This document shows positions 15,946-24,281 of a DNA stretch of 64,000 bases, piece by piece. The stretch's first letter is position 1. The number at the start of each line of letters is the position of its first letter. The DNA comes from Flavobacterium sp. JAS (GTDB taxonomy: Bacteria; Bacteroidota; Bacteroidia; Flavobacteriales; Flavobacteriaceae), in the NCBI RefSeq assembly GCF_020991455.1, contig NZ_JAJMOX010000010.1, forward strand, positions 186,001 to 250,000. The letters run 5' to 3'. The translations under genes and the position numbers were made by a program. The notes beneath the pieces are model-generated. The model was not told where the DNA came from, ran no database searches, and was given only the letters and a program-made list of their open reading frames with translations.

Positions 15946-16275
15946 ATGGAAAGAGATTTTGATAATGACCCGGAAAAATTTGAACTGCGGCAACTAGCAA
16001 GCAGAAAAGTAGTTAAACTCAGATCATTTTATATTCATGCGTTTTTCTATAGTATTGGTTTGATTCTTTTTACTTTAAAAAACTATTTCGGACTTCCTTT
16101 GAATGTGTTTCCGGTTCGATATTTAAATAATTTAGTAATGATAGTCTGGACCACTGCATTTCTGGTATCTGCAGTAGAAATGTTCGCTTCTTTTAAAATT
16201 TTTGGAGAAGAATGGGAACAACGTAAGCTGAAAAGCATCTTAGAGAAAGAGGATAAAAAACAAAAAAGAGAGTAA
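15946..16275 (+). CDS. Small 2TM domain protein, type b
   Basis: A 109-residue protein closely similar to the one at 15302: DPEKFELRQLASRKVVKLRS at the start, FPVRYLNNLVMIVWTTAFLVS in the second half, and GEEWEQRKLKSILEKEDKKQ at the end. The similarity extends to the DNA around the start (TTGGAAATAATTATGGAAA against TTGGAAATAATCATGGAAA), which points to tandem duplication of a two-gene unit. ATG 15946 was chosen over an in-frame TTG at 15934. Confidence 0.88.
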   Translation: MERDFDNDPEKFELRQLASRKVVKLRSFYIHAFFYSIGLILFTLKNYFGLPLNVFPVRYLNNLVMIVWTTAFLVSAVEMFASFKIFGEEWEQRKLKSILEKEDKKQKRE

Positions 16276-16277
16276 TC

Positions 16278-16583
16278 ATGGAAATTAAATTTACTGAAGA
16301 GGATAAATATTATATAGCCAAAAAGAAGGTAGAGAATATTAAAGGTTTTTACGGAAATCTTACTTCTTACATCTTTGTGAATATTATATTGATTGTTATT
16401 AATTTGTGGACATCGCCAGAATATTTATGGTTTTTTTGGCCACTATTATGGTGGGGAGTTGGAGTTGTTTTTCATGGATTAAAGGTTTTTGAAATATTTC
16501 CGGTTTTAGGAAAAGACTGGGAAGAAAGAAAGATCAAAGAATTGATGGAAAAAGAAAAAGATAGTAAAAATAAATGGCAATAA
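16278..16583 (+). CDS. Small 2TM domain protein, type a
   Basis: A 101-residue single 2TM domain: YYIAKKKVENIKGFYGNLTS, two membrane helices joined by SPEYLWFFW, then GKDWEERKIKELMEKEKD. The start ATG is 2 bp after the stop of the preceding gene. It is the member most like the C-terminal domain of the histidine kinase (KVENIKGFYGN against RVEELKGFYAN). Confidence 0.9.
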   Translation: MEIKFTEEDKYYIAKKKVENIKGFYGNLTSYIFVNIILIVINLWTSPEYLWFFWPLLWWGVGVVFHGLKVFEIFPVLGKDWEERKIKELMEKEKDSKNKWQ

Positions 16584-16602
16584 TTTTTTAATTCAAAATA
16601 AA

Positions 16603-16971
16603 ATGGGACGATTTAGAAGACGCATGTTTGAAGAATATGCACATGAATTTAGCACAGACGAAAACTATAATATTGCCTACAGAAAAGTGAAAAGAATAAA
16701 AGGATTTTATTCGCATTTGAAAGTTTATATTATTGTGAATGCCATAATCATTATTTCAAGTTTGAATAGACCATATATAGGGGATCATTTTGAAGTGAGA
16801 GGTTTTAATAATTGGGAAATCTATTCAACAGCATTTTATTGGGGTATTGCTTTAGCCATTCATGCTTTTAGTGTTTTTGGCCGTGATCTCTTTTTTAGTG
16901 ATAATTGGGAGCAAAAGAAAATCCAAAAATATATGGAGAAAGAAGCTCAGAATAAGAATAAATGGGAGTAA
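16603..16971 (+). CDS. Small 2TM domain protein, divergent type a
   Basis: A 122-residue protein with an extra basic N terminus (MGRFRRRMFEEYAHEF) before the 2TM domain (YNIAYRKVKRIKGFYSHLKV). The loop between helices is longer (about 25 residues, with RPYIGDHFEVRGFNNWE) than in the other members. It ends DNWEQKKIQKYMEKEAQNKN. Last member of the array, 36 bp before the LytTR regulator. Confidence 0.9.
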   Translation: MGRFRRRMFEEYAHEFSTDENYNIAYRKVKRIKGFYSHLKVYIIVNAIIIISSLNRPYIGDHFEVRGFNNWEIYSTAFYWGIALAIHAFSVFGRDLFFSDNWEQKKIQKYMEKEAQNKNKWE

Positions 16972-17007
16972 CTTTATAATAAAATTTCAATTTTTGCATC
17001 GTATTAA

Positions 17008-17775
17008 ATGACCACACTAATAATAGAAGACGAAAAACCAGCAGCAAGATTATTGCAGCGAAAACTAGAAAAATTAGATATTGCTGTAGAAACCATGCTG
17101 CATTCTGTAGAAGAATCAATTCATTGGTTTACCAATAATGAACATCCTGATTTAATTTTTCTGGATATTCAGTTATCAGATGGATTATCGTTTGAAATTT
17201 TTGAGAAAATAAACATTCAAAGCGCCATTATTTTTACGACTGCTTATGATGAATATGCTTTAAAAGCGTTCAAATTAAATAGCATCGATTATCTTTTAAA
17301 ACCTATTGATGAAGATGATCTGGAAGTTGCTGTTACTAAATTTAAAAGCCGAATTCCTAAAGCAGATGCAGGAAATCAAAATCTTCAGCTTGATTTTGAG
17401 CAAATACGCCAAATGTTGTCTAATCCTTTCGAAAAAAATTATAAAAAGCGATTCACCGTTAAAATCGGGCAACATTTAAAAGTTATTACAACTGAAGAAA
17501 TAGAATGTTTTTTTAGTGAAAACAAGGGAACTTATATCCATACTTTCGACAATCGAAATTATTTAATCGATTCGACTCTGGAAGTTCTTGAGCAGGAATT
17601 AGACATGAAGGATTTCTTTCGCGTAAGCAGGAAATTTATTGTACCTCTTCAGGCCATAAAAGAAATTCAGGTGTATACCAATTCCCGCCTAAAAGTTATT
17701 TTACCAACTTATAAGGAAGATGAGGTAATTGTAAGCCGCGAAAAAGTTCAGGATTTTAAGAGTTGGCTGGGCTAG
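17008..17775 (+). CDS. LytTR family response regulator
   Basis: A 255-residue regulator. The receiver domain spans residues 1-115, with acidic pocket E7/D8, phospho-acceptor D53 (LIFLDIQLSDG), the conserved T in FTTAYDEYALKAF and K in YLLKPID. The LytTR DNA-binding domain covers about residues 150-255 (FTVKIGQHLKVITTEEIECF, then RVSRKFIVPLQAIKEIQVY). It completes the two-component pair with the LytS-type kinase across the five 2TM genes. Targets are unknown; the upstream TonB/DUF2141/TPR genes are candidates. Its 3' end overlaps the convergent heme A synthase gene by 20 bp, so no separate terminator exists between them. Confidence 0.95.
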   Translation: MTTLIIEDEKPAARLLQRKLEKLDIAVETMLHSVEESIHWFTNNEHPDLIFLDIQLSDGLSFEIFEKINIQSAIIFTTAYDEYALKAFKLNSIDYLLKPIDEDDLEVAVTKFKSRIPKADAGNQNLQLDFEQIRQMLSNPFEKNYKKRFTVKIGQHLKVITTEEIECFFSENKGTYIHTFDNRNYLIDSTLEVLEQELDMKDFFRVSRKFIVPLQAIKEIQVYTNSRLKVILPTYKEDEVIVSREKVQDFKSWLG

Positions 17776-18781
17776 GTTTCTTCGCTTCTAAAATCATGTA
17801 AAACTGAATTCCGAATAAGATCGAAGCCAGAACTAAATGTATTGCCTGACTTCCAATTGGGAAATCAAGATATGCCATAGCCATTCCGGTTAAAATCTCA
17901 ATTCCGATAATAAAAACTACCCAGTTTATCTTTGAAAAGCCTAAGCCAAATTTGGTGTTTTTAACGTATAAGTAGAGATTCACCAATAAAACTAAAACAG
18001 AGAATGAACGGTGAACATAAAAAGTAATCGAAGGATTTTGTAACCAAAGAATACTTGCAGTTAATCCGTTTTTTACCTGTTCGTCAACAAACTGACGCAC
18101 TTGAGTTCCAATCGCTACTTGAATTAATGTTAGCAAAAGTGAAAATAAAAGTACATTTCTAAAAGTTGAATTATAAGTTACGGCAGCTAATTTTGGTCTT
18201 GCCAATTGAATGATATACAAGATCACAGCAACAATTACCAAAGCCATAACCATGTGAACCGTAATTTTTATTGGGTTCAATACGGAGTAAACTACTTTTG
18301 CTCCTAACCAAGCCTGAAAGCCCATCATAAAAACCACCAACCACGAAAGTAAAGTAATCTTTTTGCTTTGTTTCCAAAATCTAAAAGAAGCTATAGCCAT
18401 TACAAAACAAGCCATTCCTGCTAAAGCACCACATAGCCTGTTGATGTATTCAATCCAGGTATGCAATGGGTTGAAAATTGCATAATCATGTTTGGTGTAT
18501 TTCTCCCAATGTGAAGCATCAAAAGCAGTTTGAGTCGTAAAATTGTCTTTGGCTACCAAAAGAGTTTCATCTTTAATGATTACTTGTCCTTTTTCAAAAG
18601 CACGGTTTGGTTCCCATGTCAATTCTTTTATATCTGTTGGCGGAATATAATATCCAAAACATTTTGGCCAATCCGGACAACCCATTCCTGAACCTGTCAT
18701 ACGCACTAATGCGCCGGCAACAATTACTAAATAAACTAAAACTAAAGCTGTTTTTGCGATTGTAGGGAAATGTTTTTTCAT
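17756..18781 (-). CDS. ctaA: Heme A synthase (COX15/CtaA family)
   Basis: A 341-residue membrane protein with eight predicted helices that oxidises heme O to heme A for cytochrome oxidase. The N terminus has the family pattern LVRMTGSGMGCPDWPKCFGY. The heme-ligand histidines occur in HTWIEYINRLCGA, ITVHMVMALV, FYVHRSFSVL and QAIHLVLA, and the glutamate of HTWIEYINR is the catalytic candidate. ATG 18781 was chosen; a TTG extension to 18808 would start inside a family A repeat. CtaB is not in this window. It overlaps the LytTR gene tail to tail. Confidence 0.93.
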   Translation of the reverse strand: MKKHFPTIAKTALVLVYLVIVAGALVRMTGSGMGCPDWPKCFGYYIPPTDIKELTWEPNRAFEKGQVIIKDETLLVAKDNFTTQTAFDASHWEKYTKHDYAIFNPLHTWIEYINRLCGALAGMACFVMAIASFRFWKQSKKITLLSWLVVFMMGFQAWLGAKVVYSVLNPIKITVHMVMALVIVAVILYIIQLARPKLAAVTYNSTFRNVLLFSLLLTLIQVAIGTQVRQFVDEQVKNGLTASILWLQNPSITFYVHRSFSVLVLLVNLYLYVKNTKFGLGFSKINWVVFIIGIEILTGMAMAYLDFPIGSQAIHLVLASILFGIQFYMILEAKKPSPANS

Positions 18782-18790
18782 TCTTTTTTT

Positions 18791-18906
18791 AAAGTTGCAA
18801 AGTTTCAAAGTTGCAGAGGTTCAAAGGGACGGAACACTTGATTTGAAACATTAATATTTTAAATTTAATAAACCTTTGTTGCTTTGTGCCTTTGTTACTA
18901 TGCACC
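18791..18906. repeat. Family A inverted pair
   Basis: Forward words (AAGTTGCAAAGTTTCAAAG, GAGGTTCAAAGGGACGG) at 18791-18831 face inverted words (CCTTTGTTGCTTTGTGCCTT) at 18871-18906 across about 40 bp. The right arm runs into the last codons of the CCA transferase gene, whose end GGTGCATAG is part of the repeat, so insertion or expansion has shaped the protein's C terminus. Confidence 0.75.
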
Positions 18907-20328
18907 TCTTTTTAAACCCATTTTTTCCGCTCTTTTAATCACAAAATCATAAGCAGCCTGATATTCATTTGGAATATCACCTTCTAAAATGGCTTCTTTT
19001 ACAGCTTCTTTTAAAACTCCAATTTCGCGAGAAGGTTTCAAGTCGAACATTTCCATAATTTCTTCACCAGAAATTGGCGGTTGAAAATTACGAACATGAT
19101 CTCGTTCTTCAACTTCAACAATTTTCTTGCGAACGATTTCAAAGTTTTTATGATATTTTTTGAACTTCGATGGATTTTTGGTTGTAATATCCGCTTCGCA
19201 TAAAGTCATTAAATCTTCAACATCTTCTCCGGCATCAAAAACCAAACGTCGAACGGCACTGTCAGTTACAATATCCTGCGCCAAAACAATTGGACGTGAA
19301 CTCATAACCACCATTTTTTGTACAAATTTCATTTTGTGATTCAACGGCATGTGCAAACGTTCGAATATTTTCTTAGCCATTTTTCCACCTAAAAACTCGT
19401 GGCCGTGAAACGTCCATCCTTGTTTTTTACTGAAACGTTTCGTTGGAGCTTTCCCAATATCATGTAACAAAGCCGACCAGCGTAACCAAACATCATCTGT
19501 ATTTGGACAAATATTATCGACAACTTCTAAAGTGTGATAAAAGTTGTTTTTATGTGTATGACCTTCAATTTCTTCTACCTGATTCAAGGCAGTTAATTCA
19601 GGAAGAATGATCTCTAAAAGACCGGTTTGATACAAAAGTAAAAACCCGATTGAAGGTTTATCTGTCGAAAGAATTTTGTTTAATTCATCTACAATTCTTT
19701 CTCCGGAAATGATTTTGATTCTCTCCGCATTTTTGGTAATTGCATCAAGTGAGTTTTTCTCGATGTCAAAACCTAACTGATTTGCAAAACGAATAGCACG
19801 AAGCATTCGCAAAGGATCATCAGAATAAGTAATGCTTGGATCTAAGGGAGTTTTTATGGTTTTATTTTCAAGATCAGCCAATCCGCCAAAAGGATCAGAA
19901 AGATCTCCAAATGTTTTTTCGTTTAATGATAAAGCCAAAGCATTAATAGTGAAATCACGACGGTTTTGGTCATCTTCAAGCGTTCCGTTTTCTACAATTG
20001 GATTTCTGCTTTCAAAATTATAAGATTCTTTACGGGCACCAACAAATTCAATATCAGTATCTTCAAAACGCAACATTGCTGTTCCGTATGTTTTAAAAAC
20101 CTGCACTTTAGGTTTTTTAGGAAGTAATTCAGAAACTTTAAGCGCCAATTCGATACCACTGCCAACTGCAACAACATCGATGTCTTTTTTAGAACCTCGG
20201 TTTAAAAGTAAATCGCGAACAAAACCGCCAATTACATAACTGTCAACGTTTAGTTCCCGAGATGCCTGCGAAATAATTTCGAAGATTTTATTTTGTAAAG
20301 CTGCTTTATAGTTTGTTTGTATAGCCAC
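18898..20328 (-). CDS. CCA tRNA nucleotidyltransferase / poly(A) polymerase family with HD domain
   Basis: A 476-residue class II nucleotidyltransferase. The head shows GGFVRDLLL (about residue 35), the catalytic DxD in KKDIDVVAVG (about 54-56) and the NRRDFTINALAL motif (about 121). The neck and RNA-binding region (DDPLRMLRAIRFA) follow, then an HD phosphohydrolase domain (LLHDIGK, about residue 288). It adds or repairs the 3' CCA of tRNAs, an essential function in organisms lacking encoded CCA. The C terminus (LKRGA) overlaps a family A repeat. The nearest downstream gene is heme A synthase; no functional link is implied. Confidence 0.95.
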   Translation of the reverse strand: MAIQTNYKAALQNKIFEIISQASRELNVDSYVIGGFVRDLLLNRGSKKDIDVVAVGSGIELALKVSELLPKKPKVQVFKTYGTAMLRFEDTDIEFVGARKESYNFESRNPIVENGTLEDDQNRRDFTINALALSLNEKTFGDLSDPFGGLADLENKTIKTPLDPSITYSDDPLRMLRAIRFANQLGFDIEKNSLDAITKNAERIKIISGERIVDELNKILSTDKPSIGFLLLYQTGLLEIILPELTALNQVEEIEGHTHKNNFYHTLEVVDNICPNTDDVWLRWSALLHDIGKAPTKRFSKKQGWTFHGHEFLGGKMAKKIFERLHMPLNHKMKFVQKMVVMSSRPIVLAQDIVTDSAVRRLVFDAGEDVEDLMTLCEADITTKNPSKFKKYHKNFEIVRKKIVEVEERDHVRNFQPPISGEEIMEMFDLKPSREIGVLKEAVKEAILEGDIPNEYQAAYDFVIKRAEKMGLKRGA

Positions 20329-20656
20329 GAATTCAGTAATTTTAAATATTACATTTCTTTTCTGGAAGAAAATGAAACGTCTGCAAATTTACAACATAGA
20401 TCACGCCCATTATAATCTATTGTTGACTTTTTTAAACAAATTCACAGTTTGAAGTAGAGAATTTTATGAAATAAAAAAGAGTTGCCACGAATTTCACGAA
20501 TTTGCGCTAATTTTTTTAAAATTTTACTACGAATGATTTGTGTTAATTTGTGTAATTCGTGGCAAAAAACATTTATGATACTATAAAACAAATCAATCCT
20601 GATCGCTTATTTTTAGAATTTCAATTTGTATTTTTGAACAATACAAAAACGCACAA
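20329..20656. repeat. Gap with a family B inverted pair
   Basis: No gene is visible in 328 bp. At 20483-20566 lie GCCACGAATTTCACGAATTT and, inverted, TTAATTTGTGTAATTCGTGG, enclosing an AT-rich loop. Related copies are at 30528-30586, 31389-31447, 51242-51277 and 54966-55117. The rest is AT-rich sequence upstream of yaaA. Confidence 0.75.
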
Positions 20657-21415
20657 ATGAAAATTGTTATATCACCCGCGAAGTCATTAAATTTCGAAAA
20701 AGAATTACCAACTACTCAATATACAGAACCGGCTTTTTTAAAAGAAGCACGTCTGGTTCATAAAGTTTTAAAACCTAAAAAACCTGCTGAATTATCTGAA
20801 TTAATGTCAATTTCAGATAAATTATCTGATCTAAACTGGAAAAGAAATCAGGAATGGAAAACTCCTTTTTCTCCAGAAAATGCACGTCCGGCAATCTATA
20901 CTTTTGATGGAGATGTTTACACAGGTTTAGACGCTTACACAATTCCTGTAGAAAAATTAGAAGTTCTTCAGAACAAACTAAGAATTTTATCTGGACTTTA
21001 TGGAGTTTTAAAACCTCTGGATTTAATGCAGGCATATCGTTTAGAAATGGGAACAAAATTACCTGTTGGGGAATATAAAAATCTACACGAATTCTGGAAA
21101 CCTACTGTTACTAAAACTTTAAATAAAGAATTGGCAAAAGGGGAGTTGTTTGTGAATTTGGCCAGTAACGAATATTTTTCCGCTGTAGATGTAAAAGCTT
21201 TAAAAGTTCCTGTGATAACTCCGGATTTTAAAGATTACAAAGATGGAAAATTAAAGATGATCAGCTTCTTTGCTAAAAAAGCAAGAGGAATGATGGTCCG
21301 TTATATTATTGATACAAATGCCGAAACTATTGATGATTTAAAAGGTTTCAATTATGAAGGATATCAGTTTGACGCGAATCTTTCTAAAGGAAATCATTTG
21401 GTGTTTACAAGGTAA
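20657..21415 (+). CDS. yaaA: Peroxide stress protein YaaA (DUF328)
   Basis: A 252-residue protein with the family opening MKIVISPAKSLNFEKELP and further YaaA segments (KPAELSELMSISDKLSDLN, AIYTFDGDVYTGLDA, LSGLYGVLKPLDLMQAYRLE, NLASNEYFSAVD, FFAKKARGMMVRY). E. coli YaaA limits intracellular iron and Fenton damage during hydrogen peroxide stress and binds DNA through a related fold. Single gene, full length, with a terminator downstream at 21541. Confidence 0.95.
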   Translation: MKIVISPAKSLNFEKELPTTQYTEPAFLKEARLVHKVLKPKKPAELSELMSISDKLSDLNWKRNQEWKTPFSPENARPAIYTFDGDVYTGLDAYTIPVEKLEVLQNKLRILSGLYGVLKPLDLMQAYRLEMGTKLPVGEYKNLHEFWKPTVTKTLNKELAKGELFVNLASNEYFSAVDVKALKVPVITPDFKDYKDGKLKMISFFAKKARGMMVRYIIDTNAETIDDLKGFNYEGYQFDANLSKGNHLVFTR

Positions 21416-21419
21416 TTGA

Positions 21420-21512
21420 GGTTCAAAGGCTCAAAGCGACAAAGGTTCAGAGGTTTTAAAAGAGAGTCGTAGACTCGGGTTATATTGTAGGGAGAGATTT
21501 CGACCCCTTCAT
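21420..21512. repeat. Family A repeat followed by a family G element
   Basis: Family A words (GGTTCAAAGGCTCAAAGCGA) occupy 21420-21455. They are followed by a family G element: hairpin GAGTC-GTA-GACTC at 21464-21476, the conserved ATATTGTAGGGA at 21482-21493, then GAGATTTCGACCCC. The second G copy is at 53199-53250. Confidence 0.75.
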
Positions 21513-21540
21513 TTTTAGAATACGATTACATGTAAAAATA

Positions 21541-21574
21541 AAAAAGCCGGGCTAAATAAATAGCTCGGCTTTTT
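21541..21574. terminator. Bidirectional intrinsic terminator
   Basis: AAAAAGCCGGGCTA, loop AATAAA, TAGCTCGGCTTTTT. One mismatch in the stem and A/T tracts on both sides. It separates the convergent yaaA and efflux operon transcripts. Confidence 0.9.
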
Positions 21575-21595
21575 CGTATTATAAATCAATTATTA

Positions 21596-23185
21596 TTAAT
21601 GCATTGCATCAGCAGGATTAATCTTGTTCTTTCCTTTTTTGATTAAAAGAATAATTGGTATACAACATAGGAACATAATTCCTAAGTACATAAAAATGTC
21701 CATATAGGCCAGTACTGTACTTTGTTTCATTACTGAATATTCCAAACCTTGATAAGCTTTTTTCAATGCAACATCGGCGCTATATCCTTTAGACATAAAA
21801 GCCCTTTGCATTCCGGCAATACGTTGTTGAACATCATATTTTGCAGGATCTAAATTGGTCAATAAGTCTACTCTGTGTTCCTGACTTAAACGAGTGATAA
21901 AAGTGGTAATAATCGCAATACCAAATGAACCACCTAATTGTCTCATCATTCCTGTAAAAGCAGCTCCTTCACCAATATGTTTTCCTTTTAAAGTAGAAAG
22001 CGAAAGTGTTGTAATAGGCACAAATAGTAACCCTAAACCAATTCCTCTTAAAATTAAAGGCCAATACATGTGTTCTACACCGGTATCAGGTGTCATACGA
22101 GTTTGCATCATGAAAGTAAAGAAGAAGAAAACTAAAAATCCAACTCCTACCATATATCCTTGAGGCACACCTTTTTGAATCATATTACCCACAAAAGGCA
22201 TCATTATCGCCGTGGTGATCGAACCCGGAATCAATAATAATCCGGCATCTGTTGCTGTCCAACCTAAAATAGATTGTGTATAGATTGGGATAATTAATGT
22301 TGATCCGTACAATCCAAAACCAAGAATAAAACACATTACGGTTCCAATTCTTAGATTTCCATCTTTTAGAACACTTAAATTTACAATTGGATGTTTATAA
22401 GTAAGCTCTCTCCATACAAATAAAACCAATCCAAGAATGGTAACAACACTTAAGGTTACAATTAGTGAATCATTAAACCAATCGTCTTGTTGTCCGTGTT
22501 CCAGAACAAATTGTAGCGAACCAATAAATGAAGCCAATAATATAATTCCCCACCAGTCAACCTGATCTGCTTTTAATTTCTCACCATATTTCGGACTTCT
22601 TACGAAAGTAAGTGCCAAGATAGTTGCAATAATTCCTAACGGAATATTGATATAAAATATATAAGGCCAAGAGTAATTGTCTACTAAATATCCTCCCAAA
22701 GGCGGACCTAAAGTTGGACCAACAATTACACCCATTCCGTAGATCGCTTGCGCCATACCACGTTTTGCCACTGGATAACTTTCGGTAATAATAGTTTGTG
22801 CAGTTACAAGCAGTGCTCCACCACCCATACCTTGTACAAATCTAAAAGCTACCAGTTCCCATATATTAGTTGCATTACCGCATAAAAAGGAGCAGACCGT
22901 AAATATTATGATAGAAGCCACAAAATAATTACGTCTTCCAAATTGCTGCGAAAGCCAACTCGTCATTGGAATTACAATAACATTCGCAATCGCGTATGCT
23001 GTAATTACCCAAGCCACATCAGTTAAAGTAGCACCAAGGCTACCTCGCATGTCTGTTAGAGCTACGTTTACAATCGTGGTATCTACAATTTCCAGCAAGG
23101 CACAAAGTACCGCCGTTATCGTGATTATGACACGTCTGTAACCGTATTCTACTAAATCGTCGTCTGCTTGTACTGCTGTTGCCAT
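21596..23185 (-). CDS. DHA2 family drug efflux permease (EmrB/QacA type)
   Basis: A 529-residue major facilitator protein with 14 predicted membrane helices. DHA2 motifs are present: LEIVDTTIVNVALTDMRGSLGAT in helix 1, the loop WLSQQFGRRNYF (motif A), and RFVQGMGGGALLVTAQTII followed by YGMGVIVGPTLGPPLGGYLV (motif C). It exports drugs or other amphipaths using the proton gradient and would form a tripartite pump with the HlyD-type adaptor and TolC-type channel encoded upstream. Last gene of the tetR-tolC-emrA-emrB-like operon; it starts 4 bp after the adaptor gene stop. Confidence 0.95.
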   Translation of the reverse strand: MATAVQADDDLVEYGYRRVIITITAVLCALLEIVDTTIVNVALTDMRGSLGATLTDVAWVITAYAIANVIVIPMTSWLSQQFGRRNYFVASIIIFTVCSFLCGNATNIWELVAFRFVQGMGGGALLVTAQTIITESYPVAKRGMAQAIYGMGVIVGPTLGPPLGGYLVDNYSWPYIFYINIPLGIIATILALTFVRSPKYGEKLKADQVDWWGIILLASFIGSLQFVLEHGQQDDWFNDSLIVTLSVVTILGLVLFVWRELTYKHPIVNLSVLKDGNLRIGTVMCFILGFGLYGSTLIIPIYTQSILGWTATDAGLLLIPGSITTAIMMPFVGNMIQKGVPQGYMVGVGFLVFFFFTFMMQTRMTPDTGVEHMYWPLILRGIGLGLLFVPITTLSLSTLKGKHIGEGAAFTGMMRQLGGSFGIAIITTFITRLSQEHRVDLLTNLDPAKYDVQQRIAGMQRAFMSKGYSADVALKKAYQGLEYSVMKQSTVLAYMDIFMYLGIMFLCCIPIILLIKKGKNKINPADAMH

Positions 23186-23189
23186 TATT

Positions 23190-24269
23190 TTATTTTAAAT
23201 GTACGTCTACATCAACATTCATCCCTGGTCTTAGTAATTTTACTTTTTCTGGATCGTTAGATTCATCCAAACTAATTTTTACCGGTAATCTTTGGATTGT
23301 TTTTACGAAGTTACCAGTTGCATTATCAGGAGGTAATAATGAAAAACGAGAACCAGTTGCAGGAGAAAATGATGTTACGATTCCTTTGAATTCGTAGTTT
23401 GGATATGCATCAACTTTTAAACTTACTTTTTGTCCCACAATCATTTTGTTTAATTGTGTTTCTTTAAAGTTTGCAACAACCCAAGCTTCATTGTTATTGA
23501 TGATATAAAATAAAGATTGTCCTGGTTGAACCAATTGTCCCGGCTGAATATCTACTTTAGAAACCTGACCGTCAATTGCAGCAGTTACAACAGTATAGCT
23601 AAGATTTAAATGCGCAACATCCAACATTGTTTTTGCTTTTTTGATGTTTGCAGCAGCAACTTCAGTTTGTTTGTCAGAAGCTTTAGATTTAGATTCAATT
23701 ACTGATTTTTGGTAAGAACTAGCTCTTTGTTGTTGCTCTAAAACACGTACTTGATTTTCGGCTTCATCTTTTGCTGATAAAGCTTGCTCATATTGTTGTT
23801 TTGTAATGGTATGAGTTTTATATAAATTGTTGTAACGGTTATAATCGTTTGTAATTTGTCTCAATCTAATTTTAGCACTTTCGATAGAACCAGTTGCAGA
23901 TTTCATTTGAGCATCAGAAACTGAGATACTTGCATTTGCACTTCCAATATCCGCTTTTGCAGCTTCGTATTGACCTTCAGCACCTAATAAAGCAGCATTA
24001 GCTTCGTCAATCTTTAATTGATAATCTCTTTTATCGATAGTAAATAAAGTGTCACCTTTTTTTACAAAGTCATTATCTTTTACATACACCTTACTAATAT
24101 ATCCAGATACTCTAGGAATAATTGGATTCATTTTTTTCTCGATTTGAGCATCATCCGTTTCTTCGTGAGCTAAAGAGTGCATGTACTTTGTTATTCCGTA
24201 AGTTCCGCCCACTAAAACCAAAACGGTTAGTATAATGATGAATTTAGTATTTGTTTTTTTCTTTTCCAT
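23190..24269 (-). CDS. HlyD/EmrA-type membrane fusion protein
   Basis: A 359-residue periplasmic adaptor. One N-terminal membrane helix (residues 9-28) is followed by the biotinyl-lipoyl half-motif (PRVSGYISKVYVKDNDFVKKGDTLFTID). A long coiled coil covers about residues 85-205 (RLRQITNDYNRYNNLYKTHT, AEAENQVRVLEQQQRA-type heptads). The second lipoyl half is DGQVSKVDIQPGQLVQPGQS and a beta-barrel C terminus follows. It bridges the DHA2 permease and outer-membrane channel. It is 12 bp downstream of the TolC-like gene. Confidence 0.95.
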   Translation of the reverse strand: MEKKKTNTKFIIILTVLVLVGGTYGITKYMHSLAHEETDDAQIEKKMNPIIPRVSGYISKVYVKDNDFVKKGDTLFTIDKRDYQLKIDEANAALLGAEGQYEAAKADIGSANASISVSDAQMKSATGSIESAKIRLRQITNDYNRYNNLYKTHTITKQQYEQALSAKDEAENQVRVLEQQQRASSYQKSVIESKSKASDKQTEVAAANIKKAKTMLDVAHLNLSYTVVTAAIDGQVSKVDIQPGQLVQPGQSLFYIINNNEAWVVANFKETQLNKMIVGQKVSLKVDAYPNYEFKGIVTSFSPATGSRFSLLPPDNATGNFVKTIQRLPVKISLDESNDPEKVKLLRPGMNVDVDVHLK

Positions 24270-24281
24270 GAGAGCTATCGA

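Noticed and set aside
18782..18808. N-terminal extension of heme A synthase
   Set aside because: The extra residues come from a TTG inside a family A repeat.
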